A DNA stretch of 64,000 nt from Palsa-883 sp963847615 (lineage in GTDB: Bacteria > Pseudomonadota > Alphaproteobacteria > Acetobacterales > Acetobacteraceae). Numbering within the stretch: position 1 is the stretch's first letter; the number at the start of each line of letters is the position of its first letter. Positions 20,937 through 30,492 of this stretch are shown here, in pieces. Where the stretch lies: positions 1 to 64,000 of the forward strand of contig CAWKAN010000021.1 of assembly GCA_963847615.1 (NCBI GenBank). Direction: 5' to 3'. The translations under genes were made by a program, and so were the position numbers. The notes under the pieces were generated by a model. It searched no databases. It worked only from the letters and a program-made list of their open reading frames with translations, and was not told where the DNA came from.

Positions 20937-21125
20937 ACCACCCCACCGGAGGCGTAGGACAATGCTGAGCATTGCTCTCGTCTCCGTTGGCGACGACATT
21001 GCCGCCGCCGGTGAGATAATCGGGTATTGCTGAACAATCCGTGTAGATTGCGACGGATGGGGGCGCAAACGAGCGGAGGTGCTGCAACAGCCGTGCGACG
21101 GGCTGGCCCGGGCGGATAAAATTTC

Positions 21126-21310
21126 GCTCATATGGCGTTGACTGTTGGACGGCCCCGTAGGGCGGAAAAGCGCAGCGCCTTCCGCCACCGCCGGGCGAGC
21201 CGCTCGCATCTGCCGACGTCCCCAACAACATATCCCGCCACCGTCCGATGGCGGAAGGCGCTGCGCTTTTCCGCCCTACGGGGCCGTCCAACAGTCAACG
21301 CCATATGAGC
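21126..21310. repeat. MITE-like palindromic repeat, copy 2
   Basis: Best-preserved copy (185 bp). It begins GCTCATATGGCGTTGACTGT and ends with the exact complement ACAGTCAACGCCATATGAGC. Inner arms carry GTAGGGCGGAAAAGCGCAGC. The ~60-bp centre is unique-sequence-like. AAAATTTC occurs on both outer sides (21,118-21,125 and 21,313-21,320), a possible 8-bp target duplication. Confidence 0.9.
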
Positions 21311-21495
21311 CTAAAATTTCTTACCGAGAACGAAGAATTGATGGATTTTGTCGGCTCGCCAAGGCCAGCGTCGATGTCATGCCAACGGCCCGATTGGCTG
21401 ACCGATCGGCCGGCGTTGCGCCGTCGGTATGAGTCCTGGTCTGGCGCGCGGCCGCCCCCCTGCTCCCCCGGGCAACCCCGCGCGCGATACCAGCC

Positions 21496-21527
21496 CCCGA
21501 AATGATGGAAGAAGTCATCATTTCGGG
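21496..21527 (-). terminator. stem-loop after the metallophosphatase gene
   Basis: CCCGAAATGATG, 8-base loop, CATCATTTCGGG, ending 10 bases beyond the stop of the minus-strand phosphatase gene; GATACC/GGTATC outside can extend pairing. No clear T-run, so intrinsic termination is only possible. Confidence 0.45.
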
Positions 21528-21536
21528 CGGCCGGTA

Positions 21537-22364
21537 TCAGGCGCTAAGGAACCCCACCCGGTCCGCTTCGAGCACCGCGCAGGTCAACCGTCCGCCGGCG
21601 CCCGAGCCCGTGTCGATACAAAGGCGGTTCTGTCGCAGCACCGGCGCCGGCGCGGGCGTATGGCCATGCACCACCACGGCGGCGAAGGCTTCCTCGGAAT
21701 ACAGGAACGGCTGGCGGATCCGCAACAGATCGTCGGTCGTCTGACGCGCCAACGGCACGCCAGGCCGGATCCCGGCGTGCACGAACAGGTAGTCGTCGGC
21801 GCGGTGGCTGACCCCAAGCCCGCGCAGAAACGCCAGATGGCCAGCGGGAACTTTGCCGCGCCACTCGCCGCGTGGCGAGACCGGGTCGATGCCCCAACTG
21901 CGCAGCGTCGCCGCCCCGCCGTCGTGCAGCCAGTCGGTTGCCGCGGGAGCCTCGCCGTCCAGCGCGTCAAGCGCGGTGCGCTCATGATCGCCCATCAGGT
22001 TGACCGTCCGCAGACCGCCGACCGGCGGCCCGGCGGCCAGCAACGCGATGACGCCGGAACTATCCGATCCTATATCGATATAGTCGCCAAGGTGGATCAA
22101 CCGCGCATCGCCGATCGCGCGGCGCGCCAGATCCTCGGCAATCATCGCGTGCAGCGCGCGCAACCGGTCCAGGCAGCCATGGACGTCACCGATCGCGTAG
22201 ATACGCCGGTCCGGGCGCAGCAGTCCTGGCGAGCGGACGAATTCCAGCGTTCCCTCGCCGGCCGGCGATGCGCGCGATCCGGTCCAGGTTGGTACCGCGG
22301 TCGCGGCCAGCGCGCCGCCCAGGGGCGCGCGACGGCGCGCGCGACGGTGCGGCGGGGGCCTCAT
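21537..22364 (-). CDS. PPP-type metallophosphatase
   Basis: Calcineurin-like serine/threonine or diadenosine-type phosphatase (275 aa). Metal-binding motifs run in order: AIGDVHGCLDRL, LGDYIDIGSDSSGVI, NLMGDHE, FVHAGIRPGVPL and VVVHGHTPAP. The second and third motifs differ from the usual GDYVDRGPDS and GNHE: GDYIDIG lacks the Arg, and GDHE replaces the metal-ligand Asn with Asp. The start is placed at the ATG at 22,364; the open frame extends further into the glycosylase gene. It lies 160 bases downstream of the uracil-DNA glycosylase gene on the same strand. Confidence 0.8.
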   Translation of the reverse strand: MRPPPHRRARRRAPLGGALAATAVPTWTGSRASPAGEGTLEFVRSPGLLRPDRRIYAIGDVHGCLDRLRALHAMIAEDLARRAIGDARLIHLGDYIDIGSDSSGVIALLAAGPPVGGLRTVNLMGDHERTALDALDGEAPAATDWLHDGGAATLRSWGIDPVSPRGEWRGKVPAGHLAFLRGLGVSHRADDYLFVHAGIRPGVPLARQTTDDLLRIRQPFLYSEEAFAAVVVHGHTPAPAPVLRQNRLCIDTGSGAGGRLTCAVLEADRVGFLSA

Positions 22365-22524
22365 GCCAGGCCGGACTTCGCACGCTGCCGCCGGTGCCGG
22401 CGACGTCCTTGCCGCACCGCAATGGTCGCATGGGTGGTTTTGGCGCCAGGCGAATACACCCTGCATTGGCGACGGCACGAAACCCGCCAACAGTCCCATT
22501 CGGGCACGATACGGTTCCTCGCCA

Positions 22525-23202
22525 TCATCCCGCGGCACTGTGCGACATCCGGGCCAGGCGTCGGCGGACATCCTCGACCACCGCGGCAAACATCGCCTCG
22601 GTCAGGCGCCCGGTGTTCGTGTTCAGTCGCGACACGTGATAACTGTCGACCAGCAACAACCCACCCGGCAATGCATGCGCCGCGCCATGGGCGAATTTCG
22701 CGTGGGCCGGCTTCAGCCCGCGGCCACGCAGCACGGCGGCGTGTGCGACGCCGCCCAACGCCAGCACCGCGCGCAGCCGCGGCATCGCGGCGAATTCGGT
22801 GGCGAGGAACCGGTTGCAGGCGGCGATCTCCACCGGCAACGGCAGGTTGCCGGGCGGCACGCAGCGCACCCCGTTGGTCACCCGGCAGTCGACCAGGCGC
22901 AGTCCGTCGGTCGGGTCGGCACCGTAGCGTCCCTCGGCAAAGCCGAAGCGCAGCAAGGTCTGGTACAGCAGCACGCCGGCGAAGTCGCCGGTGAAGGGCC
23001 GGCCGGTGCGATTGGCGCCGCGCACGCCGGGCGCCAGGCCGACCACCAGCAGGCGCGCGTCCAGCGCGCCGAAACTGGGCACCGGCGCGTTGAACCAGTC
23101 CGGATGCGCCGCGCGATTGGCCGCGCGATAGGCCGCCAGCCGCGGGCACAGCTGGCAGTCGCGCCCCGGCGTCGCGGGCTCCGCCAACGGGCGGTCGGTC
23201 AT
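22525..23202 (-). CDS. type-5 uracil-DNA glycosylase (UdgB-like)
   Basis: Base-excision repair enzyme that removes uracil and related lesions from DNA. It is 225 aa. An iron-sulfur cluster is suggested by Cys16 and Cys19 (DCQLCPRL) plus later cysteines in TNGVRCVPP and EIAACNRF. The active-site motif GLAPGVRGANRTGRPFTGD and the DNA-binding YHVSRLNTNTGRLT are characteristic of family 5. A 15-bp tandem repeat just upstream offers three further in-frame ATGs; I take the ATG at 23,202 next to the conserved sequence. Confidence 0.88.
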   Translation of the reverse strand: MTDRPLAEPATPGRDCQLCPRLAAYRAANRAAHPDWFNAPVPSFGALDARLLVVGLAPGVRGANRTGRPFTGDFAGVLLYQTLLRFGFAEGRYGADPTDGLRLVDCRVTNGVRCVPPGNLPLPVEIAACNRFLATEFAAMPRLRAVLALGGVAHAAVLRGRGLKPAHAKFAHGAAHALPGGLLLVDSYHVSRLNTNTGRLTEAMFAAVVEDVRRRLARMSHSAAG

Positions 23203-23262
23203 GGCACGCCCCATCTCGGCACGCCCCATCTCGGCACGCCCCATCTCGGCACGCCCTATCTC
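23203..23262. repeat. 15-bp tandem repeat at the glycosylase start
   Basis: Four units of GGCACGCCCCATCTC. On the coding strand each full unit reads GAGATGGGGCGTGCC and supplies an ATG in frame with the downstream gene (repeating MGRAE). Confidence 0.9.
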
Positions 23263-23320
23263 GGCGCGTCCCGGTGCCGCGCGTCTTCCGGCAAGGTCGT
23301 CGGGCAGGGCGGCTGCTTCC

Positions 23321-23926
23321 TCAGGCCGCGTCGGTCGTGTCCGGGAACGGCTCGGCCGGGGTTTGGCGCGCCGGCGTCGGCCGCGCCCGCGGCTCGGTCT
23401 GCCGGCGGGTGAACTCCGGCGCGATGTCGGCCAGCTCCAGGAACTGGTCGGCCTGGCGGCGCAGCTCGTCCGCCACCATCGGCGGCGAGGTCCGGATCGA
23501 CGACACCACCGAGACCCGCACGCCCTTGCGCTGCAGCGCCTCGACCAGCCGGCGGAAATCCGAATCGCCGCTGAACAACACGGCGTGATCGATGCGCGGA
23601 GCCAGCTCCAGCATGTCCACCGCCATCTCGATGTCCATGCTGCCCTTCACCCGGCGCCGGCCGGAGGCATCGGTGAACTCCTTGGCCGGCTTGGTGACCA
23701 GCGTGTAGCCGTTGTAGGCCAGCCAGTCGGTCAGCGGCTTCAGCGGCGAGTAATCCTCGGTCTCCAGCACGGCAGAGTAGTAGTAGGCGCGAATGACGTG
23801 AGCCTGCTTGCGGAAATACTCCAAAAGGTTGCGGTAATCCACGTCGAAGCCAAGATTGCGCGAGGCGGAATAGAGATTGGCGCCGTCGATGAACAGGGCG
23901 ACCCGCTCGGTCGGCAGAAAATGCAT
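23321..23926 (-). CDS. NYN domain protein (LabA/DUF88 family)
   Basis: PIN-like NYN-domain protein of 201 aa, a predicted RNA-directed nuclease. Conserved acidic residues are visible in ALFIDGANLYSASRNLGFDVDY, KGSMDIEMAVDML and HAVLFSGDSDFRRLVEALQRKGVRV. The start MHFLPTERVALFIDGAN is the only one that begins just before the domain. The C-terminal 40 residues are Pro/Arg-rich and probably disordered. It is divergent from folK. The family is often found near tRNA and ribosome-related genes, but its substrate here is unknown. Confidence 0.87.
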   Translation of the reverse strand: MHFLPTERVALFIDGANLYSASRNLGFDVDYRNLLEYFRKQAHVIRAYYYSAVLETEDYSPLKPLTDWLAYNGYTLVTKPAKEFTDASGRRRVKGSMDIEMAVDMLELAPRIDHAVLFSGDSDFRRLVEALQRKGVRVSVVSSIRTSPPMVADELRRQADQFLELADIAPEFTRRQTEPRARPTPARQTPAEPFPDTTDAA

Positions 23927-24048
23927 GTGATGGACCTTTCGATGAACGATACCAGCCGCCCCGAAACCTCGCTGGCCGGACAAACGCCGCGCTCCGGGGC
24001 GGTAGACTGGAACACCATCCCATCGTTCTCGGCAAGAGGGCAATCGGC

Positions 24049-24549
24049 GTGATCCAAGTGGGTATTCTCGTGGCGATCGGTGCCAACCTGCCCGGGCCGG
24101 ATGGCGCGCCGCCGCTGGCGACCTGCCGCGCCGCCGCCGCCGCGCTCGACGCGCTGCCCGGGCTGCGCCTGCGCAGCCTGTCGCGCTGGTATCGCACCGC
24201 ACCGCTGCCGCCCTCCGGACAGCCCGACTACGTGAACGCCGTGGCGCACCTGACCGGCCGGGCCGAGCCCGCCGCGCTGCTGGCGGCGCTGCAGGCGCTC
24301 GAGGCGCGCGCCGGGCGGCGGCGCAGCGTGGCGAACGCGGCGCGCGTGCTCGATCTCGACATCATCGCCATGGGCGCCCTGGTGCGCGCGGCGCCCGACC
24401 CGATCCTGCCGCACCCGCGCGCCCATCTGCGGCGCTTCGTGCTGATGCCGCTGGCCGAGGTCGCGCCCGGCTGGCGGCATCCGGTCCTGGGCGTGACGGC
24501 CGAGGCGCTGCTCGCCGCGCTGGCGGACCAGGGCGTCGCGCCGGACTGA
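24049..24549 (+). CDS. folK: 2-amino-4-hydroxy-6-hydroxymethyldihydropteridine pyrophosphokinase
   Basis: HPPK (166 aa) transfers pyrophosphate from ATP to 6-hydroxymethyl-dihydropterin in folate synthesis. Motifs: VAIGANLPGPDG, SRWYRTAPLPPSGQPDYVNAVAHL, RVLDLDIIAMG and LPHPRAHLRRFVLMPLAEVAPGW. GTG start with an AGAGGG stretch upstream. folB and folP are not adjacent, so it is a stand-alone gene here. Ordinary length. Confidence 0.93.
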   Translation: MIQVGILVAIGANLPGPDGAPPLATCRAAAAALDALPGLRLRSLSRWYRTAPLPPSGQPDYVNAVAHLTGRAEPAALLAALQALEARAGRRRSVANAARVLDLDIIAMGALVRAAPDPILPHPRAHLRRFVLMPLAEVAPGWRHPVLGVTAEALLAALADQGVAPD

Positions 24550-24564
24550 GCGGCGGGGCCGGCG

Positions 24565-24655
24565 CCAGCCGTGCCAGTTGGGTCGCGGCCAGCCGCGCCA
24601 CCCGGCCCACGGCCAGCCGCGCCACTTGAGTCGCGCCGCGCGCAGCCGGCCTCGG
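24565..24655. repeat. 24-bp degenerate tandem repeat downstream of folK
   Basis: Units of the form AGCCGCGCCACCCGGCCCAC GGCC repeated about three times just after the folK stop. Confidence 0.55.
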
Positions 24656-24802
24656 TTTAGGCAACGCCCAAGAATTGCCGCTTCGAGATGCGCGCAGGCC
24701 AGGCTGCATCATCGCCTTCCGGCTGTGCTGGGGCGCGGATCAATTCGGACGGTGGCCGCGTTGGGTCTGGGTGCGCCGCAGCGCGACAAGCAAGCAAGTC
24801 AA

Positions 24803-24986
24803 GCAAGTAATCAAGCGGACACAGAGTTGCACAGAGATTCCACAGAGTTTCACAGAGAAAGAAAATAGCGCTGCGCGTAAGAGTGACTGATCTGTACATC
24901 CGTACTCAGCGCGAAGCGCCGATATATTCTTCTCTGTGAAACTCTGTGGAATCTCTGTGCAACTCTGTGTCCGCTTGATTACTTGC
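24803..24986. repeat. 57-bp inverted repeat of CACAGAG motifs
   Basis: Arm 24,803-24,859 (GCAAGTAATCAAGCGGACAC, then five CACAGAG-like heptads) is exactly complementary to 24,930-24,986, with a 70-base unique loop. It fills the otherwise empty interval between folK and pgpA. Confidence 0.9.
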
Positions 24987-25123
24987 TTTTCTCAGTCGCC
25001 GCGCTTCCCGAAGGATGCGGATGGGCAGCCAAGCGTCGGCGACGCGGGCCAAATGCGGCCATCCTGCCCAACGGGCCGCCAAGCGGCGCAACCACGCTCA
25101 ATTCGTTCATTGTTGGGCGTCGC

Positions 25124-25576
25124 CTACCCCAGCAGTCCGGGCCAGCGCTGGCGCACCGCCCACAGGATGCCCGCGGCGATGGCGCCGGCGACCAGGTCGT
25201 CGGCCATGATCCCCGCGGCGCCGCCTTGGCGGTCGGCCCAGCCGACCGGGCCGGGCTTGACGATGTCGAACAGGCGGAACAACGCGAAGGCGGCGGCGAG
25301 GCCGGGCAGCGTCGGGTGGACCAGGCCGAGCAACGCGGCCCACTGCCCGGCGATCTCGTCGATCACCACCCAGCCGGGATCGTCGTGGACCTGCGCGGCG
25401 CGGATCGCCCACAGCCCGAGCAGGCTGACCAGCAGGACGGCGAGGGCCAGCACGCCAGGTGGAGCGCGCAGCAGGGGGATGCCGAGCAGCAGGCCGAGCA
25501 GCGCGCCGGCGGTACCGGGCGCGCCGGGGACAAAACCGCTGCCGAAGCCGCTGGCGAGCAGGCGGGCGAGGCTCAT
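25124..25576 (-). CDS. pgpA: phosphatidylglycerophosphatase A
   Basis: Inner-membrane lipid phosphatase (150 aa) making phosphatidylglycerol. Family motifs: FVPGAPGTAGALLG, DDPGWVVIDEIAGQWAALL, LFRLFDIVKPGPVGWADRQGGAAGIMADDLVAG. About three hydrophobic helices. The ATG at 25,576 overlaps the stop of the upstream hydrolase gene as ATGA, so it is the third gene of a coupled operon with the lytic transglycosylase and hydrolase genes. Confidence 0.93.
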   Translation of the reverse strand: MSLARLLASGFGSGFVPGAPGTAGALLGLLLGIPLLRAPPGVLALAVLLVSLLGLWAIRAAQVHDDPGWVVIDEIAGQWAALLGLVHPTLPGLAAAFALFRLFDIVKPGPVGWADRQGGAAGIMADDLVAGAIAAGILWAVRQRWPGLLG

Positions 25577-26592
25577 CGAATGCCCTGCCGGGCGGTGCGT
25601 TCCACGGCACCCGAGTCCGGTGCGGCTGGTCCTCGGGCACCCGGTCCGGCGATGCCGGGGTCTGCGGCGGCCAATTCCATCGCGGTCGATTCCGTGGCGG
25701 CCAATTCCATGGTGGCCGCGCCCGCCACGGCGGCTCCCGGCGCGGCCGGGTCCGCAGCCGTGGGCGCCAGGAACGCGGCAAGCGCGCTCAGCACGGCCGG
25801 TTCGCACAGCGTCGGCGCGTGACCGATCCCGGGCAGCGACACCACGACCATGTCGGGACGCGCCGCGCGCATCGCGGCGACCGTCTCGGGCAGCAGGATC
25901 TCGCTGGCCTCGCCATGGACCAGCAGCAGCGGGACGTGGGCGAGGCCGCCGAACAGCGGCCAGAGCGGCGGCGCGGGCGCGCCGAGCAGTCGCGCGATGG
26001 CGGTATCCCAGCACGGGTGGAACCGGCCGTCGGCGCCTTTGGTGTAGGTCAGGCCGGCCATGCGCCGCCAGGCCGCCGCGGTCGCCAGCGACAGCGGCGG
26101 CAGGCAGGCGCGCAGATGCGCGACGCAGGCGTCGAGGTCGGCCAGCGCCGGGTCGTCGGCGACGAAGCGGCGGACGAAGTCGCCGCCGGCCGCGCCGATC
26201 TCCGGGCCGATGTCGTTCAGCACGACGCCGCGCAGCAGGCTCGGCCGGGCGGCGCCGAGCCCCATGGCCAGCAGGCCGCCGAAACTGGTGCCGATCGCCA
26301 CCACCTGGTGCAGATGCAGCGCGGCGCACAGGTCCAGCACGTCGCGCAGGCAGGCCTCGGGGCCGTAGCGCGCCACGTCGGCGCTGCGTCCGGAGGCGCC
26401 GCGCCCGGCATAGTCCGGCGCCACCACGCGGCGCCCGGCGCCGACCGCGCCGGCCAGCTCGGCGAAGTCCTCGCCGGTGCGCACCAGGCCGGGCAGGCAG
26501 AGCAGCGGCACGCCGGCATCGCCGGCGTCCCACTCGCGGGCCACCAGCGCCAGCCCGTCCCAGGCGGCGAGGCGGTGGACTATCGCGTCCAT
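25573..26592 (-). CDS. alpha/beta hydrolase with repetitive tail
   Basis: Alpha/beta-hydrolase of 339 aa. The nucleophile elbow is GTSFGG, the oxyanion region LLCLPGLVRTGEDFAELA, and the catalytic His lies in LPGIGHAPTLCEP. The last ~60 residues, after LAAFLAP, are Ala/Pro-rich with a five-residue periodicity (MELAA, TESTA, MELAA) encoded by a 15-bp repeat and look dispensable. The start overlaps the transglycosylase stop by 13 bases. The substrate is not predictable. Confidence 0.88.
   Translation of the reverse strand: MDAIVHRLAAWDGLALVAREWDAGDAGVPLLCLPGLVRTGEDFAELAGAVGAGRRVVAPDYAGRGASGRSADVARYGPEACLRDVLDLCAALHLHQVVAIGTSFGGLLAMGLGAARPSLLRGVVLNDIGPEIGAAGGDFVRRFVADDPALADLDACVAHLRACLPPLSLATAAAWRRMAGLTYTKGADGRFHPCWDTAIARLLGAPAPPLWPLFGGLAHVPLLLVHGEASEILLPETVAAMRAARPDMVVVSLPGIGHAPTLCEPAVLSALAAFLAPTAADPAAPGAAVAGAATMELAATESTAMELAAADPGIAGPGARGPAAPDSGAVERTARQGIR
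25667..25726. repeat. 15-bp tandem repeat in hydrolase tail
   Basis: Four degenerate units of GCGGCCAATTCCATC, read in frame on the minus strand. Confidence 0.75.
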
Positions 26593-28760
26593 TGCGCGCG
26601 CAGCGTCGGCGTCGCCGCGCCGCTGCGGGCGCGGTAGATCACCACGTTCTCCAGCACGCGCTGCACGTAGTTGCGGGTTTCGCCAAACGGGATCAGCTCG
26701 ATCCAGTCGATCATGTCGGGCGGGGTTGCCGCGATGGCCGCCTGGGTGCTCCCGGCGCCGCTGCCCGGCGGTCCCCCGCCGCTGCCCCCGGCGAGGCTCG
26801 TAGCACCGCTCCCGGCGGGGTTCGCAGCAGCGTGGTCCGCGCCGCCCGCCGGGGCGTTCCCAGCGGGACTCCCCCCGGGGCTCCCAGCGACGCTTCCCGC
26901 GACGCCCCCAGCGACGCTTCCCGCGACGTCGCCGTTGGCCACGCCGCGCGGATCGCCGTTGTCGGCGAGCCACTGATCGACCCGCCGCGGCCCGGCATTG
27001 TACGCCGCCAGCGCCAGCGGCAGCACATCGCCGTAGCGCGCCAGCAGCTCGGCCAGATAGGCGGTGCCGAGGCGCATGTTCTGCTGCGGCTCGACGATCA
27101 GCGCGACCGGCGAGACGGCGGTGCCGATCCGCCGCGCCAGCGTCGCGGCGGTCCCCGGCATGAGCTGCATCAGCCCGCGCGCGCCGGCCGGGCTGACGGT
27201 GGCGGCGTCGAAGCTGCTCTCCTGGCGGATCAGCCCGAGGACGATGGCGGGATCGACCGCCTCCCGTGGTGGATCGACCGGCATCGGCCAGCCGGCCTGC
27301 GGCAGCATCGCGCCGTCGCGCCCCATGCGCCGGGCGATCGCCACCGCGGTCTGCGGCTGGCCAAGCCACAGCGCGAGCTGCGCGGTCAGCGCGCGGTCGG
27401 GCAGGTCGGGCGCCAGCTCGTCCATGCGCAGCAGGAAGGCCTCGGCGCGGCGCGGCTCGCTCCAGGCGACCAGCAGCGCGGCGGCGCGCACCACCTCGCG
27501 CTGGGTCAGCCCGAAGGCCTGCGCGCGCGTGCCTTGCGGGTCGCGCAGCGCATTGACGCGCGCGGCGAGGCCGGCGGCGTCCTCGCCCAGCGCCACGGCG
27601 GCGAGCTGGCCGTAGAAGCTCGTCGCCCAGGCGGCGGCCCTGGTGTAGGCGGGGCGCGGGTCCTGGCCCGCGGCGGCGGCGGCGCGGCCCAGCCAGTACC
27701 ACGCGCGGCCCTGGGTGATCGCCGCCGGGGAGGCGCCAGCGAGCGCCTGGAAGTGGCGCGCCGCCGCGGCCGGCCGGTGCAGCAGGCGCAGCGCGATGAA
27801 GCCGGCGAGGAACTCGGCATCCAGCGTCTGGCGCCGCGTGATCGGCCCCGGCTCGGCGACCAGCGCGTAGGCGTCGGCGGCATCGCCGTCCTGCAGCAGT
27901 TGGCGGGCCAGACGCTCGCGCTCGGCCCAGAAGGAAGGCAGCCCGGCGGCCGGGGCCGCCGCCTCCGCCGCGGCACCGCGCGCCTGCCACAGCGCGACTT
28001 CGTCCTGGGTGCGCCCGGCGCGGCGCAGCCAGCGCGCCTGGTCCAGCAGCAGCCCGGGGTCGTCGGCGAGGTCCTGCGGCACCGCGGCGAGCAGCGCGGC
28101 GGCGGCGGGCTCGTCGCGCTGCAGCGCAAGCCGTGCCTCGCCGGCCGGGCGGTGCGCCGGGTCGAGCAGCCTGGCCTGGCGCGCCGCCGCGGCCGGGTCG
28201 TTCCATGCCAGCGCCTGGAAGCGGGCCCATTGATCGGCCGGGGTCAGCACCGCCAGCCAGCGCGGCGGGAAGCCGGCGGGGTCGTCGGCAAACCCGGCGA
28301 TCCAGGCGCGGCGCGCCTCGGCGGCGGCCGGCCCGGCCTGGCCGGCATCGGCCAGGGCGGCGGCGCAGCGCAGCCGTGCGCCGGGCAGGGTCAGCTTGTC
28401 CTGGCCGCACGGCACCAGCACCGCCGCGTCATCCGGATCGGCGGCGACAGCCTCCTGCCAGCGGCGCGCCAGCACCGCCTGCGCCGGCCAGTCGGGGCTG
28501 CTGGCGATGAAGGCGGCGATCTCCGGCGCGGTCGCCGCGCCGGGGGCGAGCAGGCGGTAGTAGGTCACCAGCTTGGCGGCCACCGGATCGGCATACTGCG
28601 CCGCCGCCGCCGCGGCATCCGCCCAACGGTCGGCGCGCACCGCCGGCATCGGGTTCGCCATCGGGCCCGCCGCCAGGTCGGGCGGCGGCGGCGCGGCGCC
28701 GGCCATGGCGGGCCACAGCAGCAGGGACAGCGCAAGCGCCAGGCGAGTTGTCACCTCCAT
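26580..28760 (-). CDS. soluble lytic murein transglycosylase (Slt70-like)
   Basis: Periplasmic enzyme that cleaves peptidoglycan to 1,6-anhydro-muropeptides. It is 726 aa. A signal peptide is visible (MEVTTRLALALSLLLWPAMAGAA). A long alpha-helical superhelix of Ala-rich repeats follows. The catalytic SLT domain begins near residue 510, with the catalytic Glu in IRQESSFD, then SPAGARGLMQLMPGTA and AYNAGPRRVDQWL. About 60 Gly/Ala/Pro/Ser-rich residues in short repeats (VAGS, VAGG, PGGS) interrupt the domain just before DMIDWIELIPFGETRNYVQRVLEN, where homologues normally continue directly. It is first in the operon with the hydrolase and pgpA. Confidence 0.92.
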   Translation of the reverse strand: MEVTTRLALALSLLLWPAMAGAAPPPPDLAAGPMANPMPAVRADRWADAAAAAAQYADPVAAKLVTYYRLLAPGAATAPEIAAFIASSPDWPAQAVLARRWQEAVAADPDDAAVLVPCGQDKLTLPGARLRCAAALADAGQAGPAAAEARRAWIAGFADDPAGFPPRWLAVLTPADQWARFQALAWNDPAAAARQARLLDPAHRPAGEARLALQRDEPAAAALLAAVPQDLADDPGLLLDQARWLRRAGRTQDEVALWQARGAAAEAAAPAAGLPSFWAERERLARQLLQDGDAADAYALVAEPGPITRRQTLDAEFLAGFIALRLLHRPAAAARHFQALAGASPAAITQGRAWYWLGRAAAAAGQDPRPAYTRAAAWATSFYGQLAAVALGEDAAGLAARVNALRDPQGTRAQAFGLTQREVVRAAALLVAWSEPRRAEAFLLRMDELAPDLPDRALTAQLALWLGQPQTAVAIARRMGRDGAMLPQAGWPMPVDPPREAVDPAIVLGLIRQESSFDAATVSPAGARGLMQLMPGTAATLARRIGTAVSPVALIVEPQQNMRLGTAYLAELLARYGDVLPLALAAYNAGPRRVDQWLADNGDPRGVANGDVAGSVAGGVAGSVAGSPGGSPAGNAPAGGADHAAANPAGSGATSLAGGSGGGPPGSGAGSTQAAIAATPPDMIDWIELIPFGETRNYVQRVLENVVIYRARSGAATPTLRAQWTR

Positions 28761-28999
28761 GGCGTGTGTTCTAGCGCGGCTCGGCCTTGCGATGCATCTG
28801 CCGCGCGCCTAGTCTGCCAGGTGCGTATTTCGTCGCCACGACACAGCGGCGGCGGCGGGCCGTCGGCGCTGGGGTGTGCCCGATGGCGTGACCGAGTTTC
28901 TGCTGTTTGACGGCCTGTCGATCCCCGAGCCTGCCCGCCACGGGCAGCCAAGCCCGGAGACCGCAGCAGGGCCGACGCTGATCCCCGTGGGAGGCTGCC

Positions 29000-29876
<877 letters not shown>

Positions 29877-29878
<2 letters not shown>

Positions 29879-29995
29879 TCGTCGGTTGCCGGTCGGCAGG
29901 TGTCGGCAGGCGATCGCCAACGGCCCCTGGCAACGGCCCCTGGCAACGGCCCTCTGGCGCAGCCTCCGACAAACTGACGACGGAAAACCGACGAC
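29877..29995. repeat. dapA-smpB spacer with inverted and direct repeats
   Basis: AGTCGTCGGTT at 29,877-29,887 is complementary to AACCGACGACT at 29,985-29,995. Between them GGCAACGGCCCCT is repeated about three times. Confidence 0.6.
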
Positions 29996-30001
29996 TGATC
30001 C

Positions 30002-30487
30002 ATGGCTGAACCGAAGTCGAAAAAGGGCCTGATCTCGCACGGCATCGTCGCGCAGAACCGCAAGGCGCGCTACGACTACACGATCAAGGATACGATCGAA
30101 GCCGGAATGGTGCTGAAAGGCCCGGAAGTGAAGTCGCTGCGGCACGGCCGCGCGACGCTGACCGAGGCCTGGGCCGGCGAGCGCGAGGGCGAGCTGTTTC
30201 TGTTCAACGCCTATATCCCGGAATACCAGGGCGGCGTGCTGTCGCGCTTCGAACCGCGAGCGCCGCGCAAGCTGCTGCTGAAGCGCAAGGAAATCCGCAC
30301 GTTGGCGGCCACCGTCGCGCGCGACGGCGCAACCCTGGTGCCATTGCAGATCCATTTCAACGATCGCGGCCGCGCCAAGGTGCTGCTGGGCATCGCCGAA
30401 GGCCGCAAGAAAGCCGACAAACGCGCCGCGGTCGCCGCACGCGACTGGCAACGCGACAAAGCCCGCCTGCTCCGCGCTCGGGGCTAG
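30002..30487 (+). CDS. smpB: SsrA-binding protein
   Basis: tmRNA-binding partner in trans-translation ribosome rescue, 161 aa. Typical features: ISHGIVAQNRKARYDYTI, TIEAGMVLKGPEVKSLRHGRATL, YIPEYQGG and the basic C-terminal helix KKADKRAAVAARDWQRDKARLLRARG. The stop is followed within six bases by a ~300-bp palindromic structure. ssrA itself was not seen in this window. Confidence 0.97.
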   Translation: MAEPKSKKGLISHGIVAQNRKARYDYTIKDTIEAGMVLKGPEVKSLRHGRATLTEAWAGEREGELFLFNAYIPEYQGGVLSRFEPRAPRKLLLKRKEIRTLAATVARDGATLVPLQIHFNDRGRAKVLLGIAEGRKKADKRAAVAARDWQRDKARLLRARG

Positions 30488-30492
30488 CGCAC

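Noticed and set aside
20752..21125. Possible small RNA or riboswitch downstream of parE
   Set aside because: Only a 12-bp stem and GC-rich sequence were visible; no recognised class and no downstream gene in the right place.
21118..21320. AAAATTTC on both sides of MITE copy 2 as a certain target duplication
   Set aside because: The right copy is offset by two bases, and similar A-rich sequence follows the ends of the other copies, so it may belong to the element.
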